From the NCBI RefSeq assembly GCF_001545155.1, contig NZ_CP014226.1, positions 1,680,699-1,694,598 of the forward strand: a stretch of 13,900 bases of DNA, given 5' to 3'. The position numbers were made by a program, and so were the translations under genes. Shown here in pieces: positions 7,063 through 13,900 of this stretch. The DNA comes from Halomonas chromatireducens (lineage in GTDB: Bacteria > Pseudomonadota > Gammaproteobacteria > Pseudomonadales > Halomonadaceae). The notes beneath the pieces were generated by a model. It saw only the letters and a program-made list of their open reading frames with translations, was not told the DNA's origin and did no database searches. The first letter of the stretch is position 1; each line of letters opens with the position of its first letter.

Positions 7063-7980
7063 GTGAACCTCGAGACCAAATGGCTGGAAGATTTCGTTGC
7101 CCTGGCCAGCACACGTAGTTTTTCCGCCTCCGCTCGCCAGCGGCATGTCACCCAGCCGGCCTTCAGTCGCCGCATTCGCTCACTGGAACAGGCAGTCGGT
7201 GTCACGCTTGTCGATCGCTCTACCACACCAATCAACCTGACCCCGGAAGGGCAGCTGTTCCTGGTGACCGCACGCAATCTCGTCGAGCAGCTCAATGAAT
7301 GCCTGGGCCACCTGCGCGGTGTGTCAATGGCTCGCGAGGCGCTGGATATCGTCGCGGCGCACTCCCTGGCCTTGAGCTTCTATCCTGAGTGGATCTCACG
7401 CCTGCAGGAAGGCCTGGGCGAGCTGCCGACACGACTGGTGGCCATGAACGTGGGAGAGGCAATTCATGTGCTGCGCGAGGGCAACTGCGACCTTATGCTG
7501 GCCTATCACGACCAGTATGCAACGATGCAGCTCGATGCGGAGGTCTTCCCCTCATTCTCAATCGGTCAGGTCAAGATGCTGCCGGTCAGTCTGGCGGACA
7601 AGCAGGGCAAGCCGCTCTTCAGTCTGGAGAGCCAGGATCAGATACCGTACCTTTCATACACCCAAGGCGCCTTTCTTGGTCGTAGCGTCCGCATGTTACT
7701 CAAGAACGATCCATTGCGCCTGCGCCTGCGCACCATCTATGAAACAGCCATGGCCGAAGGACTTAAGGGCATGGTCCTGCAGGGTGTCGGCCTGGCCTGG
7801 ATTCCCGACTTCTGTATTCGCGATGAACTCAAGAGCGGCCGGGTGGTGCGCGCCGGCGATGACAAATGGGATGTGCCGCTGGAGATACGCCTCTATCGCT
7901 GCTCGCTGGTTCACAAGCCGGGCGTCGAGAAGCTGTGGCGGCAGATGATGAAGCTGCCGCGCGATTTCTTGCAAGCTTAG
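7063..7980 (+). CDS. LysR-type transcriptional regulator (YjiE/HypT-like)
   Basis: This is a 305-residue LysR-family regulator. The N-terminal winged helix-turn-helix (about 5-65) reads WLEDFVALASTRSFSASA, then TQPAFSRRIRSLEQAVG, then the wing DRSTTPINLTPEG. A linker helix (about 68-90) leads to a periplasmic-binding-protein-like co-inducer domain (about 93-295). The WLEDFxALxxxxSFSxxA opening resembles the E. coli YjiE/HypT subgroup, where HypT responds to hypochlorite by methionine oxidation; this is likeness only, and the regulatory methionines were not aligned. The start is GTG at 7063 with gggag 5 bases upstream at 7053-7057, giving a typical LysR N-terminus. No divergent target gene lies beside it: cls upstream points the same way and the NMN adenylyltransferase gene is convergent. 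Its stop codon (7978-7980) overlaps that gene's stop, so the targets are unknown. Confidence 0.88.
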   Translation: MNLETKWLEDFVALASTRSFSASARQRHVTQPAFSRRIRSLEQAVGVTLVDRSTTPINLTPEGQLFLVTARNLVEQLNECLGHLRGVSMAREALDIVAAHSLALSFYPEWISRLQEGLGELPTRLVAMNVGEAIHVLREGNCDLMLAYHDQYATMQLDAEVFPSFSIGQVKMLPVSLADKQGKPLFSLESQDQIPYLSYTQGAFLGRSVRMLLKNDPLRLRLRTIYETAMAEGLKGMVLQGVGLAWIPDFCIRDELKSGRVVRAGDDKWDVPLEIRLYRCSLVHKPGVEKLWRQMMKLPRDFLQA

Positions 7981-9053
7981 ATGCCGCCGAAATCGGCCGG
8001 AAGTCCGAGAAAATTCTGGATGATGAAGAAGTGGTCCTCGAACAGGCCATCGGGTTCGAGCTCGGCCAGGGGCACCCAGCGGGCATGATCGCCGCCCTTG
8101 ACCGGCTTTAGCTGAGGCAACTGCTGATCGGGCCTGAGGGCAAAATAGAAGGCTTCCGCCAGGGTGCGCCCGCGCCAGCTGCGATGCGGCTCGTCGAACA
8201 GGCGCTGGCCACGCAGGGAGCCTTTCAATACCGGCTCCGGCACTTTCAACCTGACCCTTTCGCGCAGTTCGCGCAAGCAGGCGTCCAGCAGTCGCTCGTG
8301 AGGGTTGATGAACCCCCCGGGCAGGGCCAGCAGACCCTTTCCGGGTGCCGCAGTGCGGCGTACCAACAGCACATGGCCAGACTGCACTACCACCGCATTG
8401 ACGGTAACGAAGACCGGTGGATAGGGCGCCTGGGCCCAGGCCTGGCGATATTGCTCCAGCAGTTGCTGCTCTTCCATCAGCTGCTGGTGGGCTTCACCGC
8501 CGGCAAAGCGGCGCAGTTCAGTACAGACAGGTGGTGGCAGGTCATGGACGGCGCCGGTGCTCAGGTAGTCGTCGGTAGAGGAGTTCGAGCGAAAAAGGCG
8601 TTCGCGTATCTGACTGGCAGAAATGCCTTCAACCAGCGGTACACTGAGTGACTCCCACTGAGGGAACAACGACAGATAGTAGCTTGACTGGCCACGGCTC
8701 GCCCCAATTAGCCCGATGCGTGGCAGTCTGGCATGTCGGTGGCCGGCAATGTCACGTACCTTGCGCTGGACATCACGCACCCAGACATCATTGTTATAGA
8801 GCGCATCCAGCAGCGGCACTATCTCGAGCCGCGCGTTCTCCTCCTCGTCGAAACAGCCTCGCAGCAGATTCTGTCGTTCCTCAAAGCGCCAGGGATTGCG
8901 CAGTGAACGCGCCTGCCAGGCGGAGCCGACGAGCACGATGACCTGCCTCGCATGACGTAATGCTTCGTTGATAACTGCCAAATGGCCCAGGTGGGGGGGT
9001 TGGAACCGGCCGATGAATACGAGACAGTCAAAATCATGGTCTGAAGCGGACAT
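7977..9053 (-). CDS. nadM: Bifunctional NMN adenylyltransferase/Nudix hydrolase
   Basis: This 358-residue two-domain protein resembles Synechocystis slr0787 and NadM-Nudix proteins. The N-terminal nucleotidyltransferase domain (about 8-165) has [14 protein letters not shown], with the HLGH ATP-binding motif at 21-24, and [12 protein letters not shown] (143-154), the second ATP motif; it makes NAD from NMN and ATP. The C-terminal Nudix domain (about 210-350) has the Nudix box from Gly247 through Glu253 and Arg261-Glu262 to Leu269; related proteins cleave ADP-ribose. The box is degenerate: the expected Glu at the end of the REUxEE part is Arg266, and the usual Gly is Arg268. Glu262 and Glu265 remain, so metal binding may be weakened. 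The ATG at 9051-9053 has aagga 8 bases upstream. It is convergent with the LysR gene with overlapping stop codons. Pathway: salvage of NMN into NAD. Confidence 0.9.
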   Translation of the reverse strand: MSASDHDFDCLVFIGRFQPPHLGHLAVINEALRHARQVIVLVGSAWQARSLRNPWRFEERQNLLRGCFDEEENARLEIVPLLDALYNNDVWVRDVQRKVRDIAGHRHARLPRIGLIGASRGQSSYYLSLFPQWESLSVPLVEGISASQIRERLFRSNSSTDDYLSTGAVHDLPPPVCTELRRFAGGEAHQQLMEEQQLLEQYRQAWAQAPYPPVFVTVNAVVVQSGHVLLVRRTAAPGKGLLALPGGFINPHERLLDACLRELRERVRLKVPEPVLKGSLRGQRLFDEPHRSWRGRTLAEAFYFALRPDQQLPQLKPVKGGDHARWVPLAELEPDGLFEDHFFIIQNFLGLPADFGGI

Positions 9054-9167
9054 CGGCGAATCCTTCGCTGGCGGCTCGGGGCCGTCTATTATGTAGGGCG
9101 TCAGGCAGGGCTGCAATGGAGGTGCCAACGGAGCCATTCGGTTGAATCCAGATCACAAGGAGGCGGA

Positions 9168-10073
9168 GTGAAGACCAATATCGTCACGTTCTGGTGGGGG
9201 GTGATTCATGACTCCATACAGCTATGGCTTCAGCGCAATGCCTTCAGCTATGCCGGCTCACTGGCCTTTTATACGCTCTTTTCGTTGGCTCCGACGATCA
9301 TCATTGCGGTAACGGTCATTGGCGTGGTGTTTGGCGAGGAAGCGGCTCAGGGGCAGATCGTTGCCCAGCTGGAAGGGGTCCTTGGTGAGGAGGCTGCAAC
9401 CGCCGTCGAACAGGCAGTCGCGGCATCGAGAATCGAGGAGAGTGGCCTGATGCCGACGCTGCTCGGGGTCGGTGCTCTATTGATAGGCGCCACCACCGTT
9501 TTCGCCCAGATGCAGTTTTCCCTCAACACCATGTGGGGAGTGACCGCCAAGCCGGGTCGCAACGGCTTGCTGCTGTTTCTTCAGAAACGCCTGATGTCAC
9601 TGGCCGTGGTGCTCGCCATCGGTTTTATCCTGCTGGTCTCACTGGTTTTCGGCGTTATGCTTCGCGCACTGCTTGTGGCCGGCGACGACCTGGTACCATT
9701 TGTCGGCCCCTTGACCGCGGCGGTTGAGTTCATGGTGACACTGGCAGTCATCACCGCGCTCTTTGCCACAATCTTCAAGGTGTTGCCAGATGTGGTGCTG
9801 GCCTGGAAGGATGTCCTGCTGGGGGCTTTGATTACTGCACTTCTGTTTGCTATCGGGCGCAGCGCCATCGCCGCCTATCTTGCCTATACGGCAACCGCTT
9901 CCACCTACGGTGCCGCCGGTTCGGTGGTCATGATCCTGCTGTGGGTCTACTACAGTTCGCTGATCCTGCTGTTCGGGGCGGCCTTCATCCGGAGTCACCT
10001 GCTGGCCCAGGGGCGAAAGATCATCCCACGCAACAGAGCCGTCCTGGTGAGGCGGGAGCTGCTGGAAAGCTGA
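9168..10073 (+). CDS. YihY/BrkB family inner-membrane protein
   Basis: A 301-residue polytopic membrane protein of the YihY/virulence factor BrkB family, whose molecular function is not established; it is not RNase BN despite old names. Family marks are NAFSYAGSLAFYTLFSLAP near residues 24-42, MWGV following a conserved QMQFSLN, and a C-terminal YGAAGSVVMILLWVYYSSLILLFGA segment. I count about six hydrophobic spans, near 28-50, 95-118, 138-168, 182-205, 215-238 and 247-275. A hydrophilic loop rich in Glu and Ala lies at 57-90. The start is GTG at 9168; aaggagg at 9157-9163 is only 4 bases upstream, slightly tight but strong. The gene is divergent from the NMN adenylyltransferase gene and convergent with the amino acid dehydrogenase, with a hairpin beginning right at its stop codon. 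Confidence 0.88.
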   Translation: MKTNIVTFWWGVIHDSIQLWLQRNAFSYAGSLAFYTLFSLAPTIIIAVTVIGVVFGEEAAQGQIVAQLEGVLGEEAATAVEQAVAASRIEESGLMPTLLGVGALLIGATTVFAQMQFSLNTMWGVTAKPGRNGLLLFLQKRLMSLAVVLAIGFILLVSLVFGVMLRALLVAGDDLVPFVGPLTAAVEFMVTLAVITALFATIFKVLPDVVLAWKDVLLGALITALLFAIGRSAIAAYLAYTATASTYGAAGSVVMILLWVYYSSLILLFGAAFIRSHLLAQGRKIIPRNRAVLVRRELLES

Positions 10074-10097
10074 GTCGGGCGGCCCAGGCCGCCCGAC
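10074..10097. terminator. Bidirectional hairpin between yihY-like gene and amino acid dehydrogenase
   Basis: A perfect 10-base-pair stem (gtcgggcggc at 10074-10083, gccgcccgac at 10088-10097) with a four-base loop starts immediately after the YihY-family stop codon and lies 16 bases beyond the end of the convergent dehydrogenase. A single hairpin serving both converging genes is likely. There is no T run on either side, so termination is inferred from position and stem strength. Confidence 0.55.
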
Positions 10098-10113
10098 GCA
10101 TGCCAGGACTGGC

Positions 10114-11154
10114 CTATGTCAGAAGCCGCTCACGGGCAAGTTCATCGGCAATGGCCGCCGGGCTTGTGCCGCGATTCCCGGCGCGCTCGAATATCTCGTC
10201 GAGGGTCGCGGTGATGCGTTCCACATGAGCCATCACCGCCTTGCGTGAATAGTCCTCGTGACGCTGGTACTCGACCTCGATGACGCCGCCGGCGTTGGCA
10301 ACATAATCCGGTGCATAGAGAATGCCCCGGTCATGCAGCAGATCCGCCACGTCCGGCGTCGCCAACTGGTTGTTGGCCGCTCCGCACACTACACCTGCCT
10401 GCAGGCGCTTTGCCACATCTGCGGTCAGGACCGCTCCCATGGCACAGGGGGCGAAGACATCCACCTCCGCATCGAATATCGCAGCCGGCGTGGTGGTAGT
10501 CGCGTCGACCTCTCCGGCCAACAGCTCCAGGGCCTTCTGGTCGATATCGGTCAACACCAGGCGGGCTCCTGCAGCGTGGAGCTGACGCGCCAGATGCGCC
10601 CCGACATGGCCGATTCCCTGAATGGCCACCCTGAGGCCATCCATGTCCGCTCGTCCCAGGCCATGACGAATGGCGCTCTGCAGGGCACAGAAAACACCAT
10701 GGGCGGTAAAGGGGGAGGGGTCGCCGGACTCGCCGGGGCGACGAGCCAGGCCGCTGACATGGGCTGTGCTTTCGTGGATATAACGCATGTCGGCTTCGCT
10801 GGTACCGGAATCCTCCGCCGTGATGTAGTGGCCGCTCAGGGAGTCAACCAGCCGCCCCATGGCACGCAGTAGTTCCGGGGTCTTGTCCCGGCGCGGGTCG
10901 GCGATGATCACGGCCTTGCCGCCTCCCAGCGGCAAATCGGCAAGGGCCGACTTGTAGCTCATTCCACGGGAGAGGCGCAGAACATCGGTGAGGGCCTCCG
11001 CTTCGCTGGCATAGGGGAAAATGCGCAGGCCACCCAGGGCCGGACCGCGGTGAGTATCATGAATGGCGATGATGGCGCGCAGACCGCTGGCGGCATCACT
11101 GCCGAAGACGATCTGCTCATGATGATCGAATTCGGGATGATCGAAGACCCGCAT
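10114..11154 (-). CDS. Glu/Leu/Phe/Val dehydrogenase, leucine dehydrogenase type
   Basis: NAD-dependent oxidative deamination of a branched-chain or aromatic amino acid to its 2-oxo acid. The 346 residues match the short Leu/Phe/Val dehydrogenases, not the roughly 420-450 of glutamate dehydrogenase. The catalytic residues fall where leucine dehydrogenase has them: Lys68 and Lys80 in GMSYKSALADLPLGGGKAVI, and Asp115 in ITAEDSGTS. The glycine-rich substrate loop is GPALGGLRIF (37-46). A Rossmann motif GIGHVG (180-185) and TDID confer NAD binding, and CGAANNQL is the conserved cofactor loop. The ATG at 11152-11154 has agggag 7 bases upstream; an earlier in-frame ATG adds 33 basic, non-family residues. 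The gene is monocistronic and divergent from the acylphosphatase. The substrate is probably leucine, valine or isoleucine; a phenylalanine dehydrogenase cannot be excluded. Confidence 0.9.
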   Translation of the reverse strand: MRVFDHPEFDHHEQIVFGSDAASGLRAIIAIHDTHRGPALGGLRIFPYASEAEALTDVLRLSRGMSYKSALADLPLGGGKAVIIADPRRDKTPELLRAMGRLVDSLSGHYITAEDSGTSEADMRYIHESTAHVSGLARRPGESGDPSPFTAHGVFCALQSAIRHGLGRADMDGLRVAIQGIGHVGAHLARQLHAAGARLVLTDIDQKALELLAGEVDATTTTPAAIFDAEVDVFAPCAMGAVLTADVAKRLQAGVVCGAANNQLATPDVADLLHDRGILYAPDYVANAGGVIEVEYQRHEDYSRKAVMAHVERITATLDEIFERAGNRGTSPAAIADELARERLLT

Positions 11155-11402
11155 GGTGTTACTCCCTTGTGAGGATGGCTTGTAGTCTTGTTGTTGGCCC
11201 GATCGGAGCCGTTTATGGGCCTGCCGTCGCTTGTGGCAGCGACAGGTTCCCATCAGTAAATGTTAGAGCATTACGCCAGCGGCGAGAACCGACTTAACCT
11301 CGACGCCATGAAATGATGCCTAGCTGCAAGAAGCGTGCGGCTGGTGGATAGACGCGCGGGATGTTAGAACGACAGGACGATATCTCACAGGGAGAATGTG
11401 CC

Positions 11403-11675
11403 ATGAGCAAGCGCTGTGTGAAGGCAGTGGTGGCGGGAAAGGTTCAGGGCGTGTGGTACCGCAAAGCGGTCCAGGATCAGGCGCTCCAACACGGCGTTAC
11501 GGGCTATGCGAAAAACCTTCCCGATGGCCAGGTGGAGGTGATGCTTTGCGGTGAGGGCGATGCGGTCAACAAGGTCGCGACCTGGCTCTGGCAAGGGCCG
11601 CCGAATGCCCGGGTCACCCACGTGGAGCTCGAGTCACTCGAGCCCAGGGACCCGGACAATTTCGTCACGCTATAG
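11403..11675 (+). CDS. acyP: Acylphosphatase
   Basis: A small cytosolic enzyme that hydrolyses carboxyl-phosphate bonds such as those of acetyl phosphate or 1,3-bisphosphoglycerate. The 90-residue product is the standard length for the single-domain family. It carries the signature GKVQGVWYRKA (12-22), with catalytic Arg20 in the phosphate loop, and GYAKNLPDGQVEV (34-46), with catalytic Asn38. The ATG at 11403 gives MSKRCVKAVVAGKVQGV, the usual distance to the signature, and agggag at 11389-11394 lies 8 bases upstream. An ATG at 11361 would add 14 residues without family likeness. It is monocistronic; the gene beyond is convergent. I see no clear promoter in the 248-base divergent space shared with the amino acid dehydrogenase, only a weak 6-base-pair hairpin near 11226-11243. 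Confidence 0.93.
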   Translation: MSKRCVKAVVAGKVQGVWYRKAVQDQALQHGVTGYAKNLPDGQVEVMLCGEGDAVNKVATWLWQGPPNARVTHVELESLEPRDPDNFVTL

Positions 11676-11683
11676 CCTCAAGA

Positions 11684-11716
11684 GCTAGCCAGACAGGCTC
11701 GGTCATACAGGCTAGC
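11684..11716. other. Short inverted repeat between convergent acyP and nucleoside hydrolase
   Basis: gctagcc (11684-11690) and ggctagc (11710-11716) form a 7-base-pair stem around a 19-base loop in the 44-base gap between two converging genes. The location suits a shared terminator, but the stem is short, the loop long and no T tract is evident. Confidence 0.3.
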
Positions 11717-11719
11717 CGA

Positions 11720-12664
11720 TCAGGCCAGCGTGGCGGTAATCCACTCCACCACGGCATCGCCGTCTGTCTCGAGACAAACCTCGGCCAGCGGCGTCTGGGA
11801 CCAGCGCTCCTGGATGAAGCCGCGACCCTCCGGTGCAAAGATGGTCTGCCCCTCGGCCGCGCCTTCCGTCACCACTGACAGGTGACCCGGCGCGGTGGTA
11901 AACAGCTCGGGGCGTAGCAGCCAAGCCAGCGCACAGCTGTCGTGGGGGCAGCAGCCATCGATACCGAGGAATTCCCGATAGAAGTCACGATAGAAGTCAT
12001 AGCTTCCCGCGAGCACCTTGCCCAATTCGCCCTGACCCGCCTCAATACGGGACATGTGCTCTTGCGTGAGTACACAGCGGTGAGTTACATCGAGCCCCAC
12101 CAGGGTCAGCGGCCACCCGGCGGTAAGCACGCGCTGGGCGGCATGAGGGTCGTTGAACATGTTGGCTTCCGCGACTGGTGTGACATTGCCACCCTCACCG
12201 ATCGAGCCGCCCATGATCACCACCTGCCTAACCTTTTCGGTAAGCCCCGGGTCAAGCTGTAGCGCCGCAGCAAGATTGCCCACAGGCCCTACCGCGACCA
12301 GGGTCACCTCACCGGGGCGGGCATTTACCGTATCGACAATGAACTGTGCGGCACTGCGTGGATCCCTGCAGCCCGTTACGGCGGGCAGGTCAATATTGCC
12401 AAGGCCATTGGCACCATGGATGTGGGCCGGTGCCGGGTAACGCGGTTTGACCATGGGGCCGGCGGCTCCCTGGGCCACAGGTACATCGCCGCGGCCGGCC
12501 AGTTCGCTCAACAGCAGGGCATTGTGGGTGGCGGTCTCCACGTCCACGTTGCCGTAGGTCGTGGTCAAGCCAAGCAGCTCGATCTCGGGATGGCGCAGGG
12601 CAATGGCGATGGCCTGGGCGTCATCGACGCCCGGGTCGGTATCGAAGATGATGGAATGGGACAC
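11720..12664 (-). CDS. Nucleoside hydrolase (inosine-uridine preferring family)
   Basis: It cleaves the N-glycosidic bond of ribonucleosides to give free ribose and base. The 314-residue product is typical of IunH/Rih enzymes. The N-terminal calcium-binding signature DTDPGVDDAQAI is at 8-19, with Asp10, Asp14 and Asp15. TYGNVDV places Asn39, GNVTPVAEAN supplies Asn160, Glu166 and Asn168 for the sugar, and PHDSCALAWLL (240-250) supplies His241 and the metal-ligand Asp242. The start is a GTG (12662-12664) with aaaggag 5 bases upstream. The gene follows the ribokinase gene in the same direction after 42 bases and is probably co-transcribed, so that the ribose released here can be phosphorylated by the ribokinase. 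Base preference (pyrimidine RihA/RihB, broad RihC or purine) cannot be decided from what is visible. Confidence 0.92.
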   Translation of the reverse strand: MSHSIIFDTDPGVDDAQAIAIALRHPEIELLGLTTTYGNVDVETATHNALLLSELAGRGDVPVAQGAAGPMVKPRYPAPAHIHGANGLGNIDLPAVTGCRDPRSAAQFIVDTVNARPGEVTLVAVGPVGNLAAALQLDPGLTEKVRQVVIMGGSIGEGGNVTPVAEANMFNDPHAAQRVLTAGWPLTLVGLDVTHRCVLTQEHMSRIEAGQGELGKVLAGSYDFYRDFYREFLGIDGCCPHDSCALAWLLRPELFTTAPGHLSVVTEGAAEGQTIFAPEGRGFIQERWSQTPLAEVCLETDGDAVVEWITATLA

Positions 12665-12706
12665 GTGGACTCCTTTCTCTAAGTGAAGTGAGCGCTAGGT
12701 AGCATT

Positions 12707-13609
12707 TCAGGCATGGAACTGGCTCATCGCGTGCTCGACGTCGGCCCGTAGCGGAATGCTCTCGGCAGCGCCGAACTGCTGGACGCAAAGTGCCGCTGCA
12801 TGGGCAGCCAGTCCCAGGCAGCCGGCAACAGTCTTGCCTTCCTGGAGGGCTGCCATGAAATAGCCGATGAAGGTATCGCCTGCCGCCGTGGTATCCACGG
12901 GCTTGACCGGCAGGGCGGGCTGATAGCACTGTTCATCACCCGATTGATACCAGGCACCAGCGCCACCGAGCGTGAGCACCGTATCGGTCTCGGGCAGGCG
13001 TTGCCGCAGGCCTGCCAGCAGGGCCTCGGCACCGGAGGACTCGGGCAAGCCGACCAGGCCCGCGGCCTCGACGCGGTTCACAAACAGCAGTTGGCAGGTC
13101 TCCAGCGGCAGCCGGGCCACGTCTTTCGTCATGGGCGCCGGGTTGAAGGCGATGTTCAGGCTGCGCTCGCGAGCGCTCGCGAAGAGCTCCGGCAGCGCAT
13201 TGCACTCGTTCTGTGCCAACAGCCACTCCCCGGGCCGGGCCAATGCCACAAGCTCAGCGAGCGCCGATGGCGTAAAGCCACGATTGGCGCCGGAAAACAG
13301 AATGATGGCGTTCTCGCCACTATCATCCACCTGGATGATGGCATGGCCGCTAGGCTCGTCGACCAGGGCGAGATGGGCCACGTTTACCCCGGCATCGGCC
13401 AGACGCTCTCGCGCCCAGGCATCCTGTCGCCCCAGGCGCCCCCAGTGGCTGACCTGCCCTCCGGCAAGCGCCATGGCCAGGGACTGATTGGCTCCCTTGC
13501 CGCCGAGTCCTACCTGGTAAGCCCGGCTGGCAAGCGTCTCGCCAGGATGCACCAGGTGCGGGACGCGATAGACATGGTCGAGATTGATCGATCCGAAATT
13601 GTGCAGCAT
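12707..13609 (-). CDS. rbsK: Ribokinase (PfkB family)
   Basis: It phosphorylates D-ribose to ribose 5-phosphate with ATP in the cytosol. The 300-residue product matches the ribokinase length. GSINLDHVYRVPHLVHPGET (6-25), including Asp11, is the sugar-binding opening typical of RbsK. GLGGKGANQSLAMA (34-47) is PfkB signature 1, and DTTAAGDTFIGYF (239-251) is signature 2 with catalytic base Asp245. TLGGAGAW (213-220) lies in the ATP site. The ATG at 13607-13609 has gagaggg 4 bases upstream. It sits 13 bases downstream of the D-2-hydroxyacid dehydrogenase stop and 42 bases upstream of the nucleoside hydrolase, all on the minus strand, which reads as one operon. Other PfkB sugar kinases are possible, but the ribose motif set and the nucleoside hydrolase partner favour ribokinase. 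Confidence 0.9.
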   Translation of the reverse strand: MLHNFGSINLDHVYRVPHLVHPGETLASRAYQVGLGGKGANQSLAMALAGGQVSHWGRLGRQDAWARERLADAGVNVAHLALVDEPSGHAIIQVDDSGENAIILFSGANRGFTPSALAELVALARPGEWLLAQNECNALPELFASARERSLNIAFNPAPMTKDVARLPLETCQLLFVNRVEAAGLVGLPESSGAEALLAGLRQRLPETDTVLTLGGAGAWYQSGDEQCYQPALPVKPVDTTAAGDTFIGYFMAALQEGKTVAGCLGLAAHAAALCVQQFGAAESIPLRADVEHAMSQFHA

Positions 13610-13622
13610 GGCGCCCTCTCTT

Positions 13623-13757
13623 TCAGTTCGCTTGAACCTGACGCAGATTTTCCGCGGTCAGCGTCACGATGCGCTGCCGCGCCTCCGGCGTGATCCAGGC
13701 ACTGTGGGGCGTGACGATTAGGTTGAGCGACTCCTCCAGGGCATCGAGAAGGGGGTG
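13623..13757 (-). CDS. D-2-hydroxyacid dehydrogenase, C-terminal fragment
   Basis: Only the last 44 residues of this NAD(P)-dependent 2-hydroxyacid dehydrogenase are present, from [21 protein letters not shown] to the TGA at 13623-13625. The [19 protein letters not shown] block contains the catalytic His (in TPHxAW) and the following helix typical of the hydroxypyruvate/glyoxylate reductase-like family. A whole protein is normally about 310-330 residues, so most is missing. Upstream of about 13757 the frame continues without a stop into sequence that belongs to LeuC. The gene ends 13 bases before the ribokinase start, so the intact version is probably first, or an earlier member, of the ribokinase-nucleoside hydrolase operon. 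The substrate is unknown. Confidence 0.75.
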   Translation of the reverse strand, partial: HPLLDALEESLNLIVTPHSAWITPEARQRIVTLTAENLRQVQAN

Positions 13758-13763
13758 CCAATG
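13755..13763. other. In-frame junction between leuC-like and D-2-hydroxyacid dehydrogenase fragments
   Basis: The minus-strand frame reads RHW (LeuC-like) and then HPLL (dehydrogenase-like) across these bases with no stop. The switch from one family to the other occurs within a few codons. No linker, repeat or recombination site is visible, and the exact breakpoint cannot be set without the parental genes. Confidence 0.6.
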
Positions 13764-13900
13764 GCGGATGGCCTGTTCCAGTCGTTCTCCTTCCGGCGCC
13801 CAGGGGCGGCCCTCGAGATAAGCGAAGCTGGTGTCGTCCGGGGCGATCATGCCGCAGCGGGCGCCGCCCTCGATGGAGAGGTTGCACAGGGTCAGCCGTG
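13758..13900 (-). CDS. leuC: 3-isopropylmalate dehydratase large subunit (LeuC-like), internal fragment
   Basis: On the minus strand from the window edge the frame reads [20 protein letters not shown], followed by [18 protein letters not shown]. The RxTxCNxxIExGARxGxxAPDDTxFxYxxGRxxAPxG pattern is the LeuC/homoaconitase large-subunit family; LeuC isomerises 2- and 3-isopropylmalate in leucine synthesis, with a [4Fe-4S] cluster and the LeuD partner. About 47 residues are present, running off the window on the N-terminal side and switching at residue RHW into D-2-hydroxyacid dehydrogenase sequence. The cluster cysteines lie outside the piece. A homoaconitase-type paralogue is possible. As joined here it cannot make a working dehydratase subunit. 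Confidence 0.72.

Noticed and set aside
11155..11253. An upstream extension of the amino acid dehydrogenase to an ATG at 11253.
   Set aside because: The added residues are basic and unlike the family, and the internal ATG at 11154 has agggag 7 bases upstream and puts Lys68, Lys80 and Asp115 at the family positions.
1..13900. A new defence, mobile or secretion system hidden in the window.
   Set aside because: Every gene of size is a recognisable housekeeping family, and there are no repeat arrays, transposases, integrases, toxin-antitoxin pairs or unexplained long non-coding stretches.

Overview
This is a GC-rich, gene-dense stretch of ordinary bacterial chromosome. The protein set suggests a gammaproteobacterium, and the general look of the proteins suggests the Halomonadaceae (Halomonas-like). 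That assignment is by recognition only, not by a search. I see no phage, plasmid, insertion sequence, CRISPR, tRNA or rRNA signal. No gene-free stretch exceeds about 250 bases.

Layout, left to right. At 1-159 there is an internal piece of an aldehyde dehydrogenase gene (minus strand). It changes abruptly at about 157-161 into the last third of uvrB (plus). A palindromic extragenic element (754-848) separates uvrB from a DNA glycosylase of the endonuclease VIII family (nei, plus). Next come a thiamine-diphosphate enzyme of the pyruvate oxidase/acetolactate synthase superfamily (minus) and a divergent class I fumarase (plus) with a near-consensus sigma-70 promoter. These are followed by a cardiolipin synthase (plus), a LysR-type regulator (plus), a convergent NMN adenylyltransferase/Nudix fusion (minus), a YihY/BrkB membrane protein (plus), a leucine-dehydrogenase-type amino acid dehydrogenase (minus) and an acylphosphatase (plus). 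The right end is a minus-strand run: a D-2-hydroxyacid dehydrogenase tail, a ribokinase, then a nucleoside hydrolase. The coding side of this run changes abruptly at about 13755-13763 into a piece of a leuC-like gene that reaches the window edge.

Functional links: uvrB and nei are both DNA repair genes. The ribokinase and nucleoside hydrolase form a plausible nucleoside/ribose salvage operon. The other genes are mostly single transcription units of housekeeping metabolism (TCA cycle, cardiolipin, NAD, amino acid catabolism).

The most notable observation is structural. Both ends of the window carry about 145-160 bases of an unrelated gene joined inside a truncated gene. This looks more like chimeric contig ends than biology, although a real rearrangement cannot be excluded from the sequence alone. 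I found no convincing new biological system. The secondary points of interest are a degenerate Nudix box in the NadM-type protein and the palindromic intergenic element.
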